From the NCBI GenBank assembly GCA_019931185.1, contig JAINDK010000025.1, forward strand, positions 1 to 64,000: DNA of 64,000 bases. The letters run 5' to 3'. Positions 1 to 7,556 of the stretch are shown here, piece after piece. The stretch comes from Bryobacter sp. CoA8 C33. Lineage in GTDB: Bacteria > Acidobacteriota > Terriglobia > Bryobacterales > Bryobacteraceae. The translations under genes were made by a program, and so were the position numbers. Every line of letters starts with the position of its first letter. The stretch's first letter is position 1. The notes beneath the pieces were generated by a model. It worked only from the letters and a program-made list of their open reading frames with translations. It did not search any database and was not told the DNA's origin.

Positions 1-23
1 AGGCAGTTCCGGCAAGTCCAAAA

Positions 24-48
24 GCGGCTCACCCAATGGGTGAGCCGC
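24..48. terminator. Perfect hairpin, possible terminator
   Basis: An 11-bp perfect stem (24-34 pairing with 38-48) closes a 3-nt loop. On the - strand it is followed by a short T run, so it could end the murQ-murA-rhodanese transcript about 200 bp after the rhodanese stop. It could equally terminate a + strand gene lying left of the window. The remaining sequence from 49 to 244 shows no supported gene. Confidence 0.5.
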
Positions 49-244
49 CCATTCCTTCTCGCTCTTCGCCATGCGCCCCATTATCAGGGGTTTAGGAGCC
101 AATCTGCACATGCGGTCGACCGACAACCGCTTTTTCTAGGCTCACCAGTCTTGCCCATGCCCTTACCCGATCATGCCCTCCCTCCATGCCTGTTTGGCCC
201 ATCGGGCGTTGACCAGCTCCCCCATTGCCTTTTCTTTGTGACTT

Positions 245-610
245 CTACTCTAACTCCAGCCCACTCTCCTTCAGCGCTCGCCAGCCCCCATCGAGGCTGA
301 TTGGTTTCTCATAGCCCATCTTCTTCAGGTTGTCCGCCACCAGCGCGCTCCGGAATCCCCCGCCACAATAAAGAACCAATACTGATGACTTGTCCGGCGC
401 CGTTACTTCGATATCACGCTCGATGATCCCCTTGCCCAGATGCAGCGCCCCCTTCACATGTCCGCTGGCGTATTCACTCTCCTCCCGTACATCGATCAGC
501 AAGTGCGGCGTCCCCGCCTCCAGCATCGCCCGGTACCCCGCCAAGTCAATTTCCTCAATCCGCGTCTTGGCATTATTCACCAACGCGAGAAATCCTGGAT
601 TGTGTGCCAT
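245..610 (-). CDS. Rhodanese-like domain protein (sulfurtransferase)
   Basis: This is a single-domain rhodanese of 121 residues. Rhodaneses move a sulfane sulfur through a cysteine persulfide. The active-site loop is visible as YCGGGFRS with the cysteine at residue 82, and the CH2A-type motif LIDVREESEYASGHVKGA lies near residues 38-55. There is no signal peptide, so it should be cytoplasmic. It starts 14 bp downstream of the murA stop and probably shares the murQ-murA transcript. The substrate and partner protein cannot be told from sequence; the Fe-S carrier gene upstream in the same cluster makes a role in sulfur trafficking possible but unproven. Confidence 0.9.
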   Translation of the reverse strand: MAHNPGFLALVNNAKTRIEEIDLAGYRAMLEAGTPHLLIDVREESEYASGHVKGALHLGKGIIERDIEVTAPDKSSVLVLYCGGGFRSALVADNLKKMGYEKPISLDGGWRALKESGLELE

Positions 611-624
611 TCATCCTGCCCCTT

Positions 625-1881
625 CTAATCGATTCTTTCAATACGCGCCCCGGCTTGCCGAAGCTTGTCTTCGATCCGCTCGTAGCCGCGATCAACATGA
701 TACACGCGATCGAGGATGCTCTCCCCCCGCGCCACCAGCGCCGCCAGAACTAGCGACGCGCTCGCCCGCAAATCACTGCACATTACCTGCGCCCCCGTCA
801 GGCTCGACGGCCCCGCCACGATTGCCTGCCGCCCCTCGATGCGAATGTTCGCTCCCATCCGCGCCAGCTCCGGCACATGCATGAAGCGGTTCTCGAAAAT
901 GTTCTCGGTGATAAAGCTGATCCCCGTGGCCACCGTCATCAGCGCCAGAAACTGCGCCTGCAAATCCGTGGCGAAGCCCGGATGCTCCTCCGTCGTTACA
1001 TCCACGCTGCGCAATCGTGTCACCGGCGTCGTCCGCACCGCCGTCGCACTTTCCTCCACGCGCGCACCCGCCCGCCTCAACTTGCTGATCAGCGCCGCGA
1101 AATGCTCCGGTACACAGCCCGTCACCGTCACCTCGCTGTTCGTGATCACTCCCGCGATCACCAGCGTACCCGCCTCGATCCGGTCCGCGATGATCGTATG
1201 CTCGGCCCCCCGCAGCCGCTCCACTCCCTCGATCTCGATTCGTGAGCTCCCCGCGCCCTGAATGCGCGCCCCCATCTTCGTCAACAGTTCCGCCAGGTCT
1301 ACCACCTCCGGCTCTCGCGCCGCGTTCTCGAGCACTGTCTTGCCCCGCGCCAGCGCCGCCGCCATCATCAGGTCTTCCGTTCCCGTCACGGTAATCCGCT
1401 CGAAGTGGACGGTGTTGCCCAGCAATCCATCGGGCGCCGTCGCCTCGATGTAGCCATGCTCCTGCTGCACCGTCGCGCCCAGATGCTCCAACCCGTTTAT
1501 ATGCAAGTTGATCGGCCGCGCTCCAATCGAACACCCGCCCGGTACTGAAACCCGCGCCACCCCTGTTCGCGCCGCTAGTGGCCCCAACACCAGGGAACTG
1601 GCCCGCATCGTCTTCACGATTTCGTAGGGCGCCTCCGGGTTCACGATCTTCTTTGCCTCGATGCGCAGACTCCCATCTTCAAGCCATTCCACAATCGCCC
1701 CGTTGTGCTCGAGCAGCTTCAACATCGTCCCGATATCCTTGACGCGTGGCACCCGGTGCAGAATCACCGGCTCCTCCGTCAACAGGCAGGCCGCCAGCGC
1801 CGGCAGCGCCGAATTCTTCGATCCGCTCACCGGCAATTCGCCGCTCAACGTCTCGCGGCCTGTAATCCGAAATTTATCCAT
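625..1881 (-). CDS. murA: UDP-N-acetylglucosamine 1-carboxyvinyltransferase (MurA)
   Basis: MurA transfers enolpyruvate from PEP to UDP-GlcNAc, the first committed step of peptidoglycan synthesis, in the cytoplasm. The protein is 418 residues, the usual family length. It carries the N-terminal GSKNSALP substrate-binding motif (Lys22-Asn23) and the flexible loop [10 protein letters not shown] with the catalytic cysteine at residue 117; having Cys rather than Asp predicts fosfomycin sensitivity. The gene follows murQ by 15 bp, joining synthesis and recycling of muramic acid in one unit. The start is the MDKFRITG methionine at 1881. Confidence 0.97.
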   Translation of the reverse strand: MDKFRITGRETLSGELPVSGSKNSALPALAACLLTEEPVILHRVPRVKDIGTMLKLLEHNGAIVEWLEDGSLRIEAKKIVNPEAPYEIVKTMRASSLVLGPLAARTGVARVSVPGGCSIGARPINLHINGLEHLGATVQQEHGYIEATAPDGLLGNTVHFERITVTGTEDLMMAAALARGKTVLENAAREPEVVDLAELLTKMGARIQGAGSSRIEIEGVERLRGAEHTIIADRIEAGTLVIAGVITNSEVTVTGCVPEHFAALISKLRRAGARVEESATAVRTTPVTRLRSVDVTTEEHPGFATDLQAQFLALMTVATGISFITENIFENRFMHVPELARMGANIRIEGRQAIVAGPSSLTGAQVMCSDLRASASLVLAALVARGESILDRVYHVDRGYERIEDKLRQAGARIERID

Positions 1882-1896
1882 ATTGCTTGTTTGCTC

Positions 1897-2787
1897 TTAG
1901 AGCAGTGCCGCGCTCACCCGGTTTCCCGCTGCTTTCAGCCTTTCCTCAGCCTCCCCGCGGTCCAGCTTCAATCGTCCCATCACGATAGCCGTTCGCACAA
2001 CCCGCCCCGATGCCGCGAATAACCCCTCTGCCTCCTCCCGCCCCACCCCCACCGCCTGCATCACAATTCGCACCGCCCGGTCCACCAGCTTCTCATTCGT
2101 CGGCTGCACATTCACCATGAGGTTCCCGTACACATAGCCCAGCCGAATCATCGCCCCCGTGCTCAGCATGTTCAACACCATCTTCGTCGCCGTCCCCGCC
2201 TTCATCCGCGTCGAGCCCCTCACCACCTCGGCCCCCGGCAACACCTCAATTGCCACTTCCACCGCCTTGCTCAGCTCTGACTCCGGCGAACAGCTCACTC
2301 CCACCGTCAGTGCCCCGATCTCCCGTGCCTTCGCCACCGCCCCCAATACATACGGCGTCCTTCCCGATGCCGCAATTCCGCACAGCACATCCCCCGGCCC
2401 GAATCCCCGTCCCAACATCTCCCTTGCCCCCAACTCCCGGCTATCCTCGGCCCCTTCCACTGCTTTCCGCAGCGCTCCATCTCCACCGGCAATAAACCCT
2501 TGCACCAACTCCGGAGGCACATTGTAAGTCGGCGGACATTCGCTCGCATCGAGCACACCCAACCGTCCGCTCGTCCCCGCGCCCGTATAAAACAGCCGCC
2601 CCCCCGCCTCCATCCGCTCCACGATCGCCTCGATTGCCCGCGCCACCGACGGCAGCGCCGCCTCTACCGCCAACGCTACCTTCTTGTCCTCCTCGTTGAT
2701 GATCCGCACCATCTCGAGCGTACTCACCTCGTCGATCCGCGCCGAAGCCGGGTTCGCCTGCTCCGTCAACAACTCTTCCAGCTTCAT
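1897..2787 (-). CDS. murQ: N-acetylmuramic acid 6-phosphate etherase (MurQ)
   Basis: MurQ cleaves the lactyl ether of MurNAc-6-phosphate to give GlcNAc-6-phosphate and D-lactate during peptidoglycan recycling. The 296-residue product has a SIS sugar-isomerase fold: the phosphosugar loop GAGTSGRLGVLDASECPP is near residue 70 and the family motif STRMKAGTATK lies in the C-terminal half. The reading frame extends upstream, but the ATG at 2787 is preferred because it overlaps the stop of the isomerase gene by 4 bp (ATGA), typical of translational coupling. Its natural substrate supplier, AnmK, is encoded about 12 kb away at 14431-15537. Confidence 0.95.
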   Translation of the reverse strand: MKLEELLTEQANPASARIDEVSTLEMVRIINEEDKKVALAVEAALPSVARAIEAIVERMEAGGRLFYTGAGTSGRLGVLDASECPPTYNVPPELVQGFIAGGDGALRKAVEGAEDSRELGAREMLGRGFGPGDVLCGIAASGRTPYVLGAVAKAREIGALTVGVSCSPESELSKAVEVAIEVLPGAEVVRGSTRMKAGTATKMVLNMLSTGAMIRLGYVYGNLMVNVQPTNEKLVDRAVRIVMQAVGVGREEAEGLFAASGRVVRTAIVMGRLKLDRGEAEERLKAAGNRVSAALL

Positions 2788-3617
2788 GCCGCCCCGTTCT
2801 GCTTCATCACCTTCATCGCTGCCTCCCGCGTAATCCGCGTCGCCTCCCCCAGCGGCATGTCCTTCAATCCCCGCCCAAACACCTCTGGACTCACGGCATC
2901 CCGATAACCGATCTGCTTCAATGCCTGAAAAAACTCCTTCCACTTCACCACGCCCTCTCCCGGCAATAACCGCTCATTGTCCAGGATCTTCTCCGGCTCA
3001 AGATCCGGCGCGTCCGCCAAATGCACGTGCACGATCGCCTCCTTGCCCGCCTTCACAATGTCCTCCCCGCTCGCCCCCGCGTGGTGCCAGTGCCAACTGT
3101 CGAGCAGCAGTCCGCAGTTCGGGCCGCACTCCCGAGCAAACTCGAGCATCTCCGGCATCTTCCAGATAAACTCATGCGCATACCTTTTCCGGATGTGCAG
3201 CGGCCCCAGGAACTCCAGCCCCAATCTCACGCCGTGTCTGGCCAGTATCCCGCACACCTTCCGCAGGCGCCCCAGCATCAATAGCCGCTGCTCCGTCTTC
3301 GGATTCTCCGCCGAGGACGGAATCCACGTCGCCATCCGCGGACAACCGATTGCCCGCGCCAACTCCGCCGCCTCCCCCAGTTGCGCCAGATCCCTCTCAA
3401 ACGTGGCGTCATCCTTGCGGATCTCCACCGGAAAACTGGTGACTCCCGGCTTCACCCCGTTGGCGCTCAATACCTCTCGCGTCTTCTTCGCCCCCTCTTT
3501 CAGCGCCGGTCCCACCGGAATCTCCACCCCCGAAAATCCCGCCTCATGCGCCAGTTTCGCCATCTCCGGCCATCCGGCTCGCCCGTTCAGGATCACTCCG
3601 TGCAGTGTCAACAGCAT
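2784..3617 (-). CDS. Sugar phosphate isomerase/epimerase family TIM-barrel protein
   Basis: The 277-residue protein belongs to the AP-endonuclease-2-like xylose isomerase superfamily. Family hallmarks are a Glu in the LGLEFLG strand, an Asp-His cluster in LLLDSWHWHHAG, a His in VHVHLADAP and a Glu in VSPEVFGRG near the C terminus, which together look like a divalent-metal site. There is no signal peptide. Its stop overlaps the murQ start. The true substrate is unknown; its position upstream of murQ-murA suggests a sugar derivative linked to wall turnover, but members of this family are widespread beside many catabolic genes. Confidence 0.85.
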   Translation of the reverse strand: MLLTLHGVILNGRAGWPEMAKLAHEAGFSGVEIPVGPALKEGAKKTREVLSANGVKPGVTSFPVEIRKDDATFERDLAQLGEAAELARAIGCPRMATWIPSSAENPKTEQRLLMLGRLRKVCGILARHGVRLGLEFLGPLHIRKRYAHEFIWKMPEMLEFARECGPNCGLLLDSWHWHHAGASGEDIVKAGKEAIVHVHLADAPDLEPEKILDNERLLPGEGVVKWKEFFQALKQIGYRDAVSPEVFGRGLKDMPLGEATRITREAAMKVMKQNGAA

Positions 3618-3641
3618 GCTTGCTTCCGAGTATAAACGTGA

Positions 3642-3674
3642 AATGGCCCGCTCGCGTCCGGCGAACGGGCCATT
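3642..3674 (-). terminator. Terminator after the A-type Fe-S carrier gene
   Basis: A 9-bp perfect stem (3642-3650 with 3666-3674) is extended inward by a TCGC/GCGA pairing. It lies 46 bp past the stop of the Fe-S carrier gene and is followed on the - strand by a T-rich stretch. The other face carries a TTTT, so it might work in both directions, though no + gene lies upstream. Confidence 0.6.
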
Positions 3675-3719
3675 TTCTGCTTTGCTTGTTGCCGCCCAAC
3701 GGCCTGATCGCCCTTCCCC

Positions 3720-4043
3720 TCAGGCCTGGAAGCTCGATCCGCAGCCGCACGTCGATTTCACGTTCGGATTGTTAAACTTGAAGCCCGACCCTTCCAGTGT
3801 TTCCACGTAATCCACTTCCACGCCGTCCAGATATAGCATGCTCGCCTGATCGACAAACACCTTCAATCCACTGAAGTCGTAGGTCTTATCGAGCATCCCC
3901 GGCGCATTTTCAAACGCCATCGAATACGTAAAGCCGGAGCATCCGCCCCCTACTACCGCAATCCGCAGCCCGTTCGGCTTCGGATCCTGCGCCGTCAATA
4001 TCTCCTGCACCTTCTCGGTTGCGCGTTCTGTGAGCTGAATCAT
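3720..4043 (-). CDS. A-type iron-sulfur cluster carrier (ErpA/IscA/HesB family)
   Basis: The product is 107 residues and carries the three invariant cysteines of A-type carriers: Cys35 in GGGCSGF and Cys99/Cys101 in the C-terminal CGCG. These proteins receive Fe-S clusters from scaffold systems and pass them to apo-enzymes. The open frame extends upstream, but the ATG at 4043 is chosen because it has a strong AAGGAG ribosome-binding site 6 nt upstream and begins with the family-typical MIQLTERA. No scaffold or desulfurase gene is adjacent, so ErpA, IscA and SufA cannot be told apart. It diverges from the ECF sigma gene. Confidence 0.93.
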   Translation of the reverse strand: MIQLTERATEKVQEILTAQDPKPNGLRIAVVGGGCSGFTYSMAFENAPGMLDKTYDFSGLKVFVDQASMLYLDGVEVDYVETLEGSGFKFNNPNVKSTCGCGSSFQA

Positions 4044-4070
4044 ATGCTTCTCCTTCTCAATATACCCAAT

Positions 4071-4087
4071 TGGATCATTTTGGTCCA
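4071..4087. promoter_or_regulatory. Imperfect palindrome between Fe-S carrier and sigma genes
   Basis: TGGATC and GGTCCA are separated by 5 nt and match as an inverted repeat at 5 of 6 positions. The element lies 28-44 bp upstream of the carrier start. Fe-S biogenesis genes are often controlled by Rrf2-family repressors that bind palindromes here, but this site does not clearly match a known consensus; the role is inference. Confidence 0.25.
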
Positions 4088-4178
4088 CTAAAAGATTCAT
4101 CCCATTCCTTTGCTATCGTCAAGGGGGGCGAAAAAAAATTGTCGAAACCCGCTTTTCCCGGCTTGCGTCCACTCAAAC

Positions 4179-4847
4179 ATGAGTGGCATAACAGCAGCAC
4201 TCCCCCTTACGAATGCGGATGCAAAACCCCGCCCCGCTAAAATCGTGGACCGTTCTCTTTCCGATGAAGCTCTCCTCGTCGCCCGCGTACAAAAGCGCGA
4301 CGAACTCGCATTCCGGGAACTTGTCGAACGCTACCAGAACAAAGTCTTCTCAATCATCTACGGCATCCTGCGCAACCGCAACGATGCCGAGGATATCTCC
4401 CAGCAGGTCTTCACCAAGGTATACTCCTCGATCGGCAACTTCGATTCCCGGTCCTCACTGTTGACCTGGATCTACAAGATCACTGTCAACGAGTGCTACG
4501 ACTACCTGCGCAAGAAGCGTGTTCGCAAGCTCGTCTACGAGAGCGATATCTCCGAGGATGACAACCGTCTCATGGAGAATTCCGAGGTCACCCGCGATCA
4601 GTCCGTTCCCTCTGACCTCCGCCTCGCCCAGCGCGATCTGCTTCTCAAGATACTTGAGAAGATCAGCGACGAAGACCGCACCCTCATCCTGCTGAAGGAA
4701 GTGGAAGGTCACTCCGTCGAGGAACTGGCCCGGCGTACAGGCATGAATGAGAATACGATCAAGGTCAAGTTGTTCCGCGCGCGCCAGAAGCTGCTTAAGG
4801 CGGCTCAGCGCTTGCTCCGTCGGCCGGGTTCCCCATCGGAGAGATAG
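4179..4847 (+). CDS. ECF-type RNA polymerase sigma factor
   Basis: The 222-residue sigma-70 family protein has only regions 2 and 4. Region 2 contains ELVERYQNKVFSII and RNRNDAEDISQQVF near residues 55-90; region 4 contains the helix-turn-helix segment EGHSVEELARRTGMNENTIKVKLFRAR near the C terminus. It directs RNA polymerase to a specific regulon, normally held inactive by an anti-sigma factor. The ATG at 4179 (MSGITAAL) is preferred over an upstream in-frame ATG at 4110 because the region before it is poor in family features. The next gene, 179 bp on, encodes the probable membrane anti-sigma factor. Confidence 0.93.
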   Translation: MSGITAALPLTNADAKPRPAKIVDRSLSDEALLVARVQKRDELAFRELVERYQNKVFSIIYGILRNRNDAEDISQQVFTKVYSSIGNFDSRSSLLTWIYKITVNECYDYLRKKRVRKLVYESDISEDDNRLMENSEVTRDQSVPSDLRLAQRDLLLKILEKISDEDRTLILLKEVEGHSVEELARRTGMNENTIKVKLFRARQKLLKAAQRLLRRPGSPSER

Positions 4848-5026
4848 TTCAGTTAAACTTTGAGTTTGATTTCCCGCCGGGTGAGGCCGGCGAAACCAAA
4901 ACAGTTGGATAAGTTTCAAGGCGAGTTGGATCTATCGCCGCCAAGGCGGAGAAACCCCGAGACAAGTTTCCTGACCACCGGACGGCGTCCTTCACGCTCA
5001 AGCATTTTTTAGGGAAGAGGAATTTT

Positions 5027-5548
5027 ATGAAGCCACTTGAAGATGGCTTGGAAGGCATGATCGAATCGGGCCGGTTGCCGGCGGAAAACAGTGCTGTCGG
5101 GGCTTACCTCAATGCCAATCCTGAGGCGCGCCAGCAAGTTCTCGACATGATCGATATCTCTCGTCTGATCCGCGAAAATTTTCAGCTCCCTCCCGGTGAG
5201 CAAACCGATATCGAGCCCGCCCCTGGCTTTTATGCCCGCGTCATGGCCCGCATCGAATCCCAGGCCCTCCCCCCAAGTATTTGGAACTTCTTCCTCGAGC
5301 CCCTCGGCATGCGTCTTGTCTACGCTTCCCTCGCTCTTGCTGTCCTTTTGTTCGCCGCCGCCTTTATCGAGCCCATCGAGCAACAGGACAACCTTATCGC
5401 CGCCGACGCCCCCATCGTCCTTACCGACGATGCTCCCTTCGAAGGCGCCATCCTCACCTCCGACGAGTCCCTTCTCCCGCTCGTCGAGTCCACTCCCGAT
5501 AACGACCGCGGTTCCGCTCTCGCTCACTTAACAGCCTTCGAGCAATAG
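5027..5548 (+). CDS. Probable membrane-bound anti-sigma factor
   Basis: This 173-residue protein has a cytoplasmic-type N-terminal half, one hydrophobic helix at about residues 94-113 (LGMRLVYASLALAVLLFAAA) and an acidic extracytoplasmic tail. That layout and its position directly after an ECF sigma gene and before a Spy-like gene are what a single-pass anti-sigma factor would look like. No HxxxCxxC zinc motif of the ZAS family is present, so family assignment rests on topology and context. The start has an AGGGAAGAGG ribosome-binding site. The 179-bp gap before it holds short hairpins and no other gene. Confidence 0.65.
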   Translation: MKPLEDGLEGMIESGRLPAENSAVGAYLNANPEARQQVLDMIDISRLIRENFQLPPGEQTDIEPAPGFYARVMARIESQALPPSIWNFFLEPLGMRLVYASLALAVLLFAAAFIEPIEQQDNLIAADAPIVLTDDAPFEGAILTSDESLLPLVESTPDNDRGSALAHLTAFEQ

Positions 5549-5563
5549 ATTTCACCTTCCTCC

Positions 5564-5941
5564 ATGACTGACCGCGCCAAATGGTGTCACCCCAAAGTCC
5601 TCTCGGCCCTGCTCGCCGTCTTTCTCGTCGGCGCAGCCTCCGGCGCCCTTGCCATGCGCCTCTACACTCGTGGCTCCCTTTCCCCTTCCTCTCGCGCCAT
5701 GCGCCAAATGGACCGCTCCGCCCTCCTCAAATACTTTAAGCAGGAGCTCGAACTTTCCGATAAACAACAGCAGGAAGTCGAAATCTTGCTCGATGATCAC
5801 TTCAAATACATCCAAAGCCTCGGCGCTCAGATGGAAGAAGTGCGCCTATTCGGCAGAGAAGGCATCTCCCGCCTCCTTACCCCCGAACAACGAAAAAAAT
5901 TTGATAAATTGATGCTCGATTGGCAACGTTCGCAACGTTAA
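5564..5941 (+). CDS. Spy/CpxP/ZraP-like periplasmic protein
   Basis: The 125-residue protein has an N-terminal hydrophobic segment (residues 11-31) followed by a helical domain with ELELSDKQQQEVEILLDDHF and LLTPEQRKKFDKLML, two copies of the LTxxQ-type element typical of Spy/CpxP/ZraP. Proteins of this type act in the periplasm as chaperones or as sensors feeding back on envelope-stress systems. It starts 15 bp after the anti-sigma gene and closes the operon. A 7-bp hairpin at 5971-5997 after the gene lacks a T tract. Metal binding is not evident. Confidence 0.75.
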   Translation: MTDRAKWCHPKVLSALLAVFLVGAASGALAMRLYTRGSLSPSSRAMRQMDRSALLKYFKQELELSDKQQQEVEILLDDHFKYIQSLGAQMEEVRLFGREGISRLLTPEQRKKFDKLMLDWQRSQR

Positions 5942-6095
5942 AGCATCTACATATTTGTAAGCTCTACCCTGCAGAGGTCTCCTCTATCAGCCTCTGCCAA
6001 CCGATCAAACTCTGTACGTGGATCATTTTAGGCCTGCCCTGTCTGCACGCCGGCTACTTGCAACCACGAAAAAAAATCGCTAAAGGCAGATTCCC

Positions 6096-6386
6096 ATGAG
6101 CATTGCTGTTCTTCATTCCATCGACTCCGGTGAACTCCTCGCCGCTGAAATCAACATCTCCTCCCGTCTCCTCGAAGACATCCTCGAAGCTCTCGCTTCC
6201 GCCCCCTTTCCCATCAACCCCGAACTCGATCATTCCTCGGGTTCGCAAACCCTCGTCCGCTTTCCCCTCTACGAATCCCAAATCCCTGCCCTGCGGGAGA
6301 CCCTTGCCGCCGCGGGCTTCTCGCCGGATCTGCTCCATTTCCAATCGATGGCCGCCACGGTTGCCGCTTACGAAACATCCCTTTGA
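6096..6386 (+). CDS. Hypothetical protein, 96 residues
   Basis: Unrecognised. The acidic 96-residue product has no signal peptide, cysteines or membrane segment and looks like a small cytoplasmic alpha/beta protein. Its codons end mostly in C like neighbouring + genes, which supports real coding. A purine-rich AAAGGCAG lies about 6 nt before the ATG. It stands alone between the sigma operon and the Gfo/Idh gene, 33 bp from the latter's start, and may be cotranscribed with it. Confidence 0.6.
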   Translation: MSIAVLHSIDSGELLAAEINISSRLLEDILEALASAPFPINPELDHSSGSQTLVRFPLYESQIPALRETLAAAGFSPDLLHFQSMAATVAAYETSL

Positions 6387-6419
6387 TCCCCCCGGTCGGG
6401 CGTGATACCTTACCCGTCA

Positions 6420-7547
6420 ATGACGCGCCGCGCTTGGATCGCTTCCTCCCTTGCTCTCGCCGCAGCTCCGCGCCTCCCTGTCGCCGTTATCGGCCACACC
6501 GGTCGCGGCAACTTCGGCCATGGCCTCGACACCGTTTGGCGCTCCTTTCCTCAACTGGAAGTTGTCGCCATCTCCGATCCTGACCCCGCCGGCCGAGCTG
6601 CTGCCCAGTCCCGCACCGGTGCCCTCCGCGCCTACTCCGACTTCCGCGAAATGCTCGCCCAGGAAAAACCCTTTCTCGTCGGCATCGGCCCTCGCCACGC
6701 CGACCAGCGCCTCCTCATGCTCTCCGCCGCCGTCGCCGCCGGCTGCCACATTTACATGGAAAAACCCTTCGCCGTTGCACTCGCCGATGCCGACCCCATG
6801 GTCCAGGCCGTCCAGCGCCACGGCGTCAAGCTCCAGATCGCCCACCAGATGCGCCGTTCCCCCTATGCCCTCGAAGCCCAGCGCCTCATCACCTCCGGCG
6901 ACATCGGTGAAGTCGAACAGATCCGTTGCCATGGCAAGGAAGACCGCCGCGCCGGTGGCGAAGATATGGCCGTGCTCGGCTCCCACCTCTTCGATATGAT
7001 GCGCTTCTTCCTCGGGGATCCCCTCTCCGTTTCCGCTCGCGTTACCCACAACGGCCGCAACATCACTCGCGCCGATGCCCGCTCCGCCTCCGAGCCCGTC
7101 GGCCCCATCGCCGGCAATCAAATTACCGCCACCTTCACTTTCCCCGGCGGCATCCCCGCCTTTTTCACCACCCGCGCCGTCGCCGATACTCACCCCTGGC
7201 GCTTCGGCACCTGGATCTATGGCAGCCGTGGTGTAATCTGCCTTCCGAATGGCATCTATCCCGACGGCGGCCTCCATATTCTGCGCTCCGCCTCCTGGAT
7301 CCCCTCTTCCTCTGCCCAGTGGCAGAGCTTCCCCCCTCCCGCTGAACATCAGGTCAAAGGCTCCGATCTCGCCAATTCCCTCATGGTCACCGACCTGCTT
7401 GCCGCCATCGAATCTAACTCCCGCCCCTGCTGCAACGAAATCGACGGCCGCTGGACCACTGAAATGATTCAGGGCGTCTACCTCTCCCATCTCACCGGCC
7501 GTCACGTCGACTTTCCCCTCACCTCCCGACAGCACCCTCTCCTTTAA
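6420..7547 (+). CDS. Gfo/Idh/MocA family oxidoreductase
   Basis: This 375-residue NAD(P)-dependent oxidoreductase begins with MTRRAWIASSLALAAAP, a short exported-type leader with a twin arginine, followed by the dinucleotide-binding loop VAVIGHTGRGNFG. The family signature EKPFAV (ICMEKP-type, with the catalytic Lys) is near residue 120 and the C-terminal domain has the long beta sheet of the family. Such enzymes oxidise or epimerise sugars and cyclitols. The ATG at 6420 is chosen over one 18 bp upstream because it starts the Tat-like leader. The substrate is unknown. Confidence 0.88.
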   Translation: MTRRAWIASSLALAAAPRLPVAVIGHTGRGNFGHGLDTVWRSFPQLEVVAISDPDPAGRAAAQSRTGALRAYSDFREMLAQEKPFLVGIGPRHADQRLLMLSAAVAAGCHIYMEKPFAVALADADPMVQAVQRHGVKLQIAHQMRRSPYALEAQRLITSGDIGEVEQIRCHGKEDRRAGGEDMAVLGSHLFDMMRFFLGDPLSVSARVTHNGRNITRADARSASEPVGPIAGNQITATFTFPGGIPAFFTTRAVADTHPWRFGTWIYGSRGVICLPNGIYPDGGLHILRSASWIPSSSAQWQSFPPPAEHQVKGSDLANSLMVTDLLAAIESNSRPCCNEIDGRWTTEMIQGVYLSHLTGRHVDFPLTSRQHPLL

Positions 7548-7556
7548 ACTGGTATC

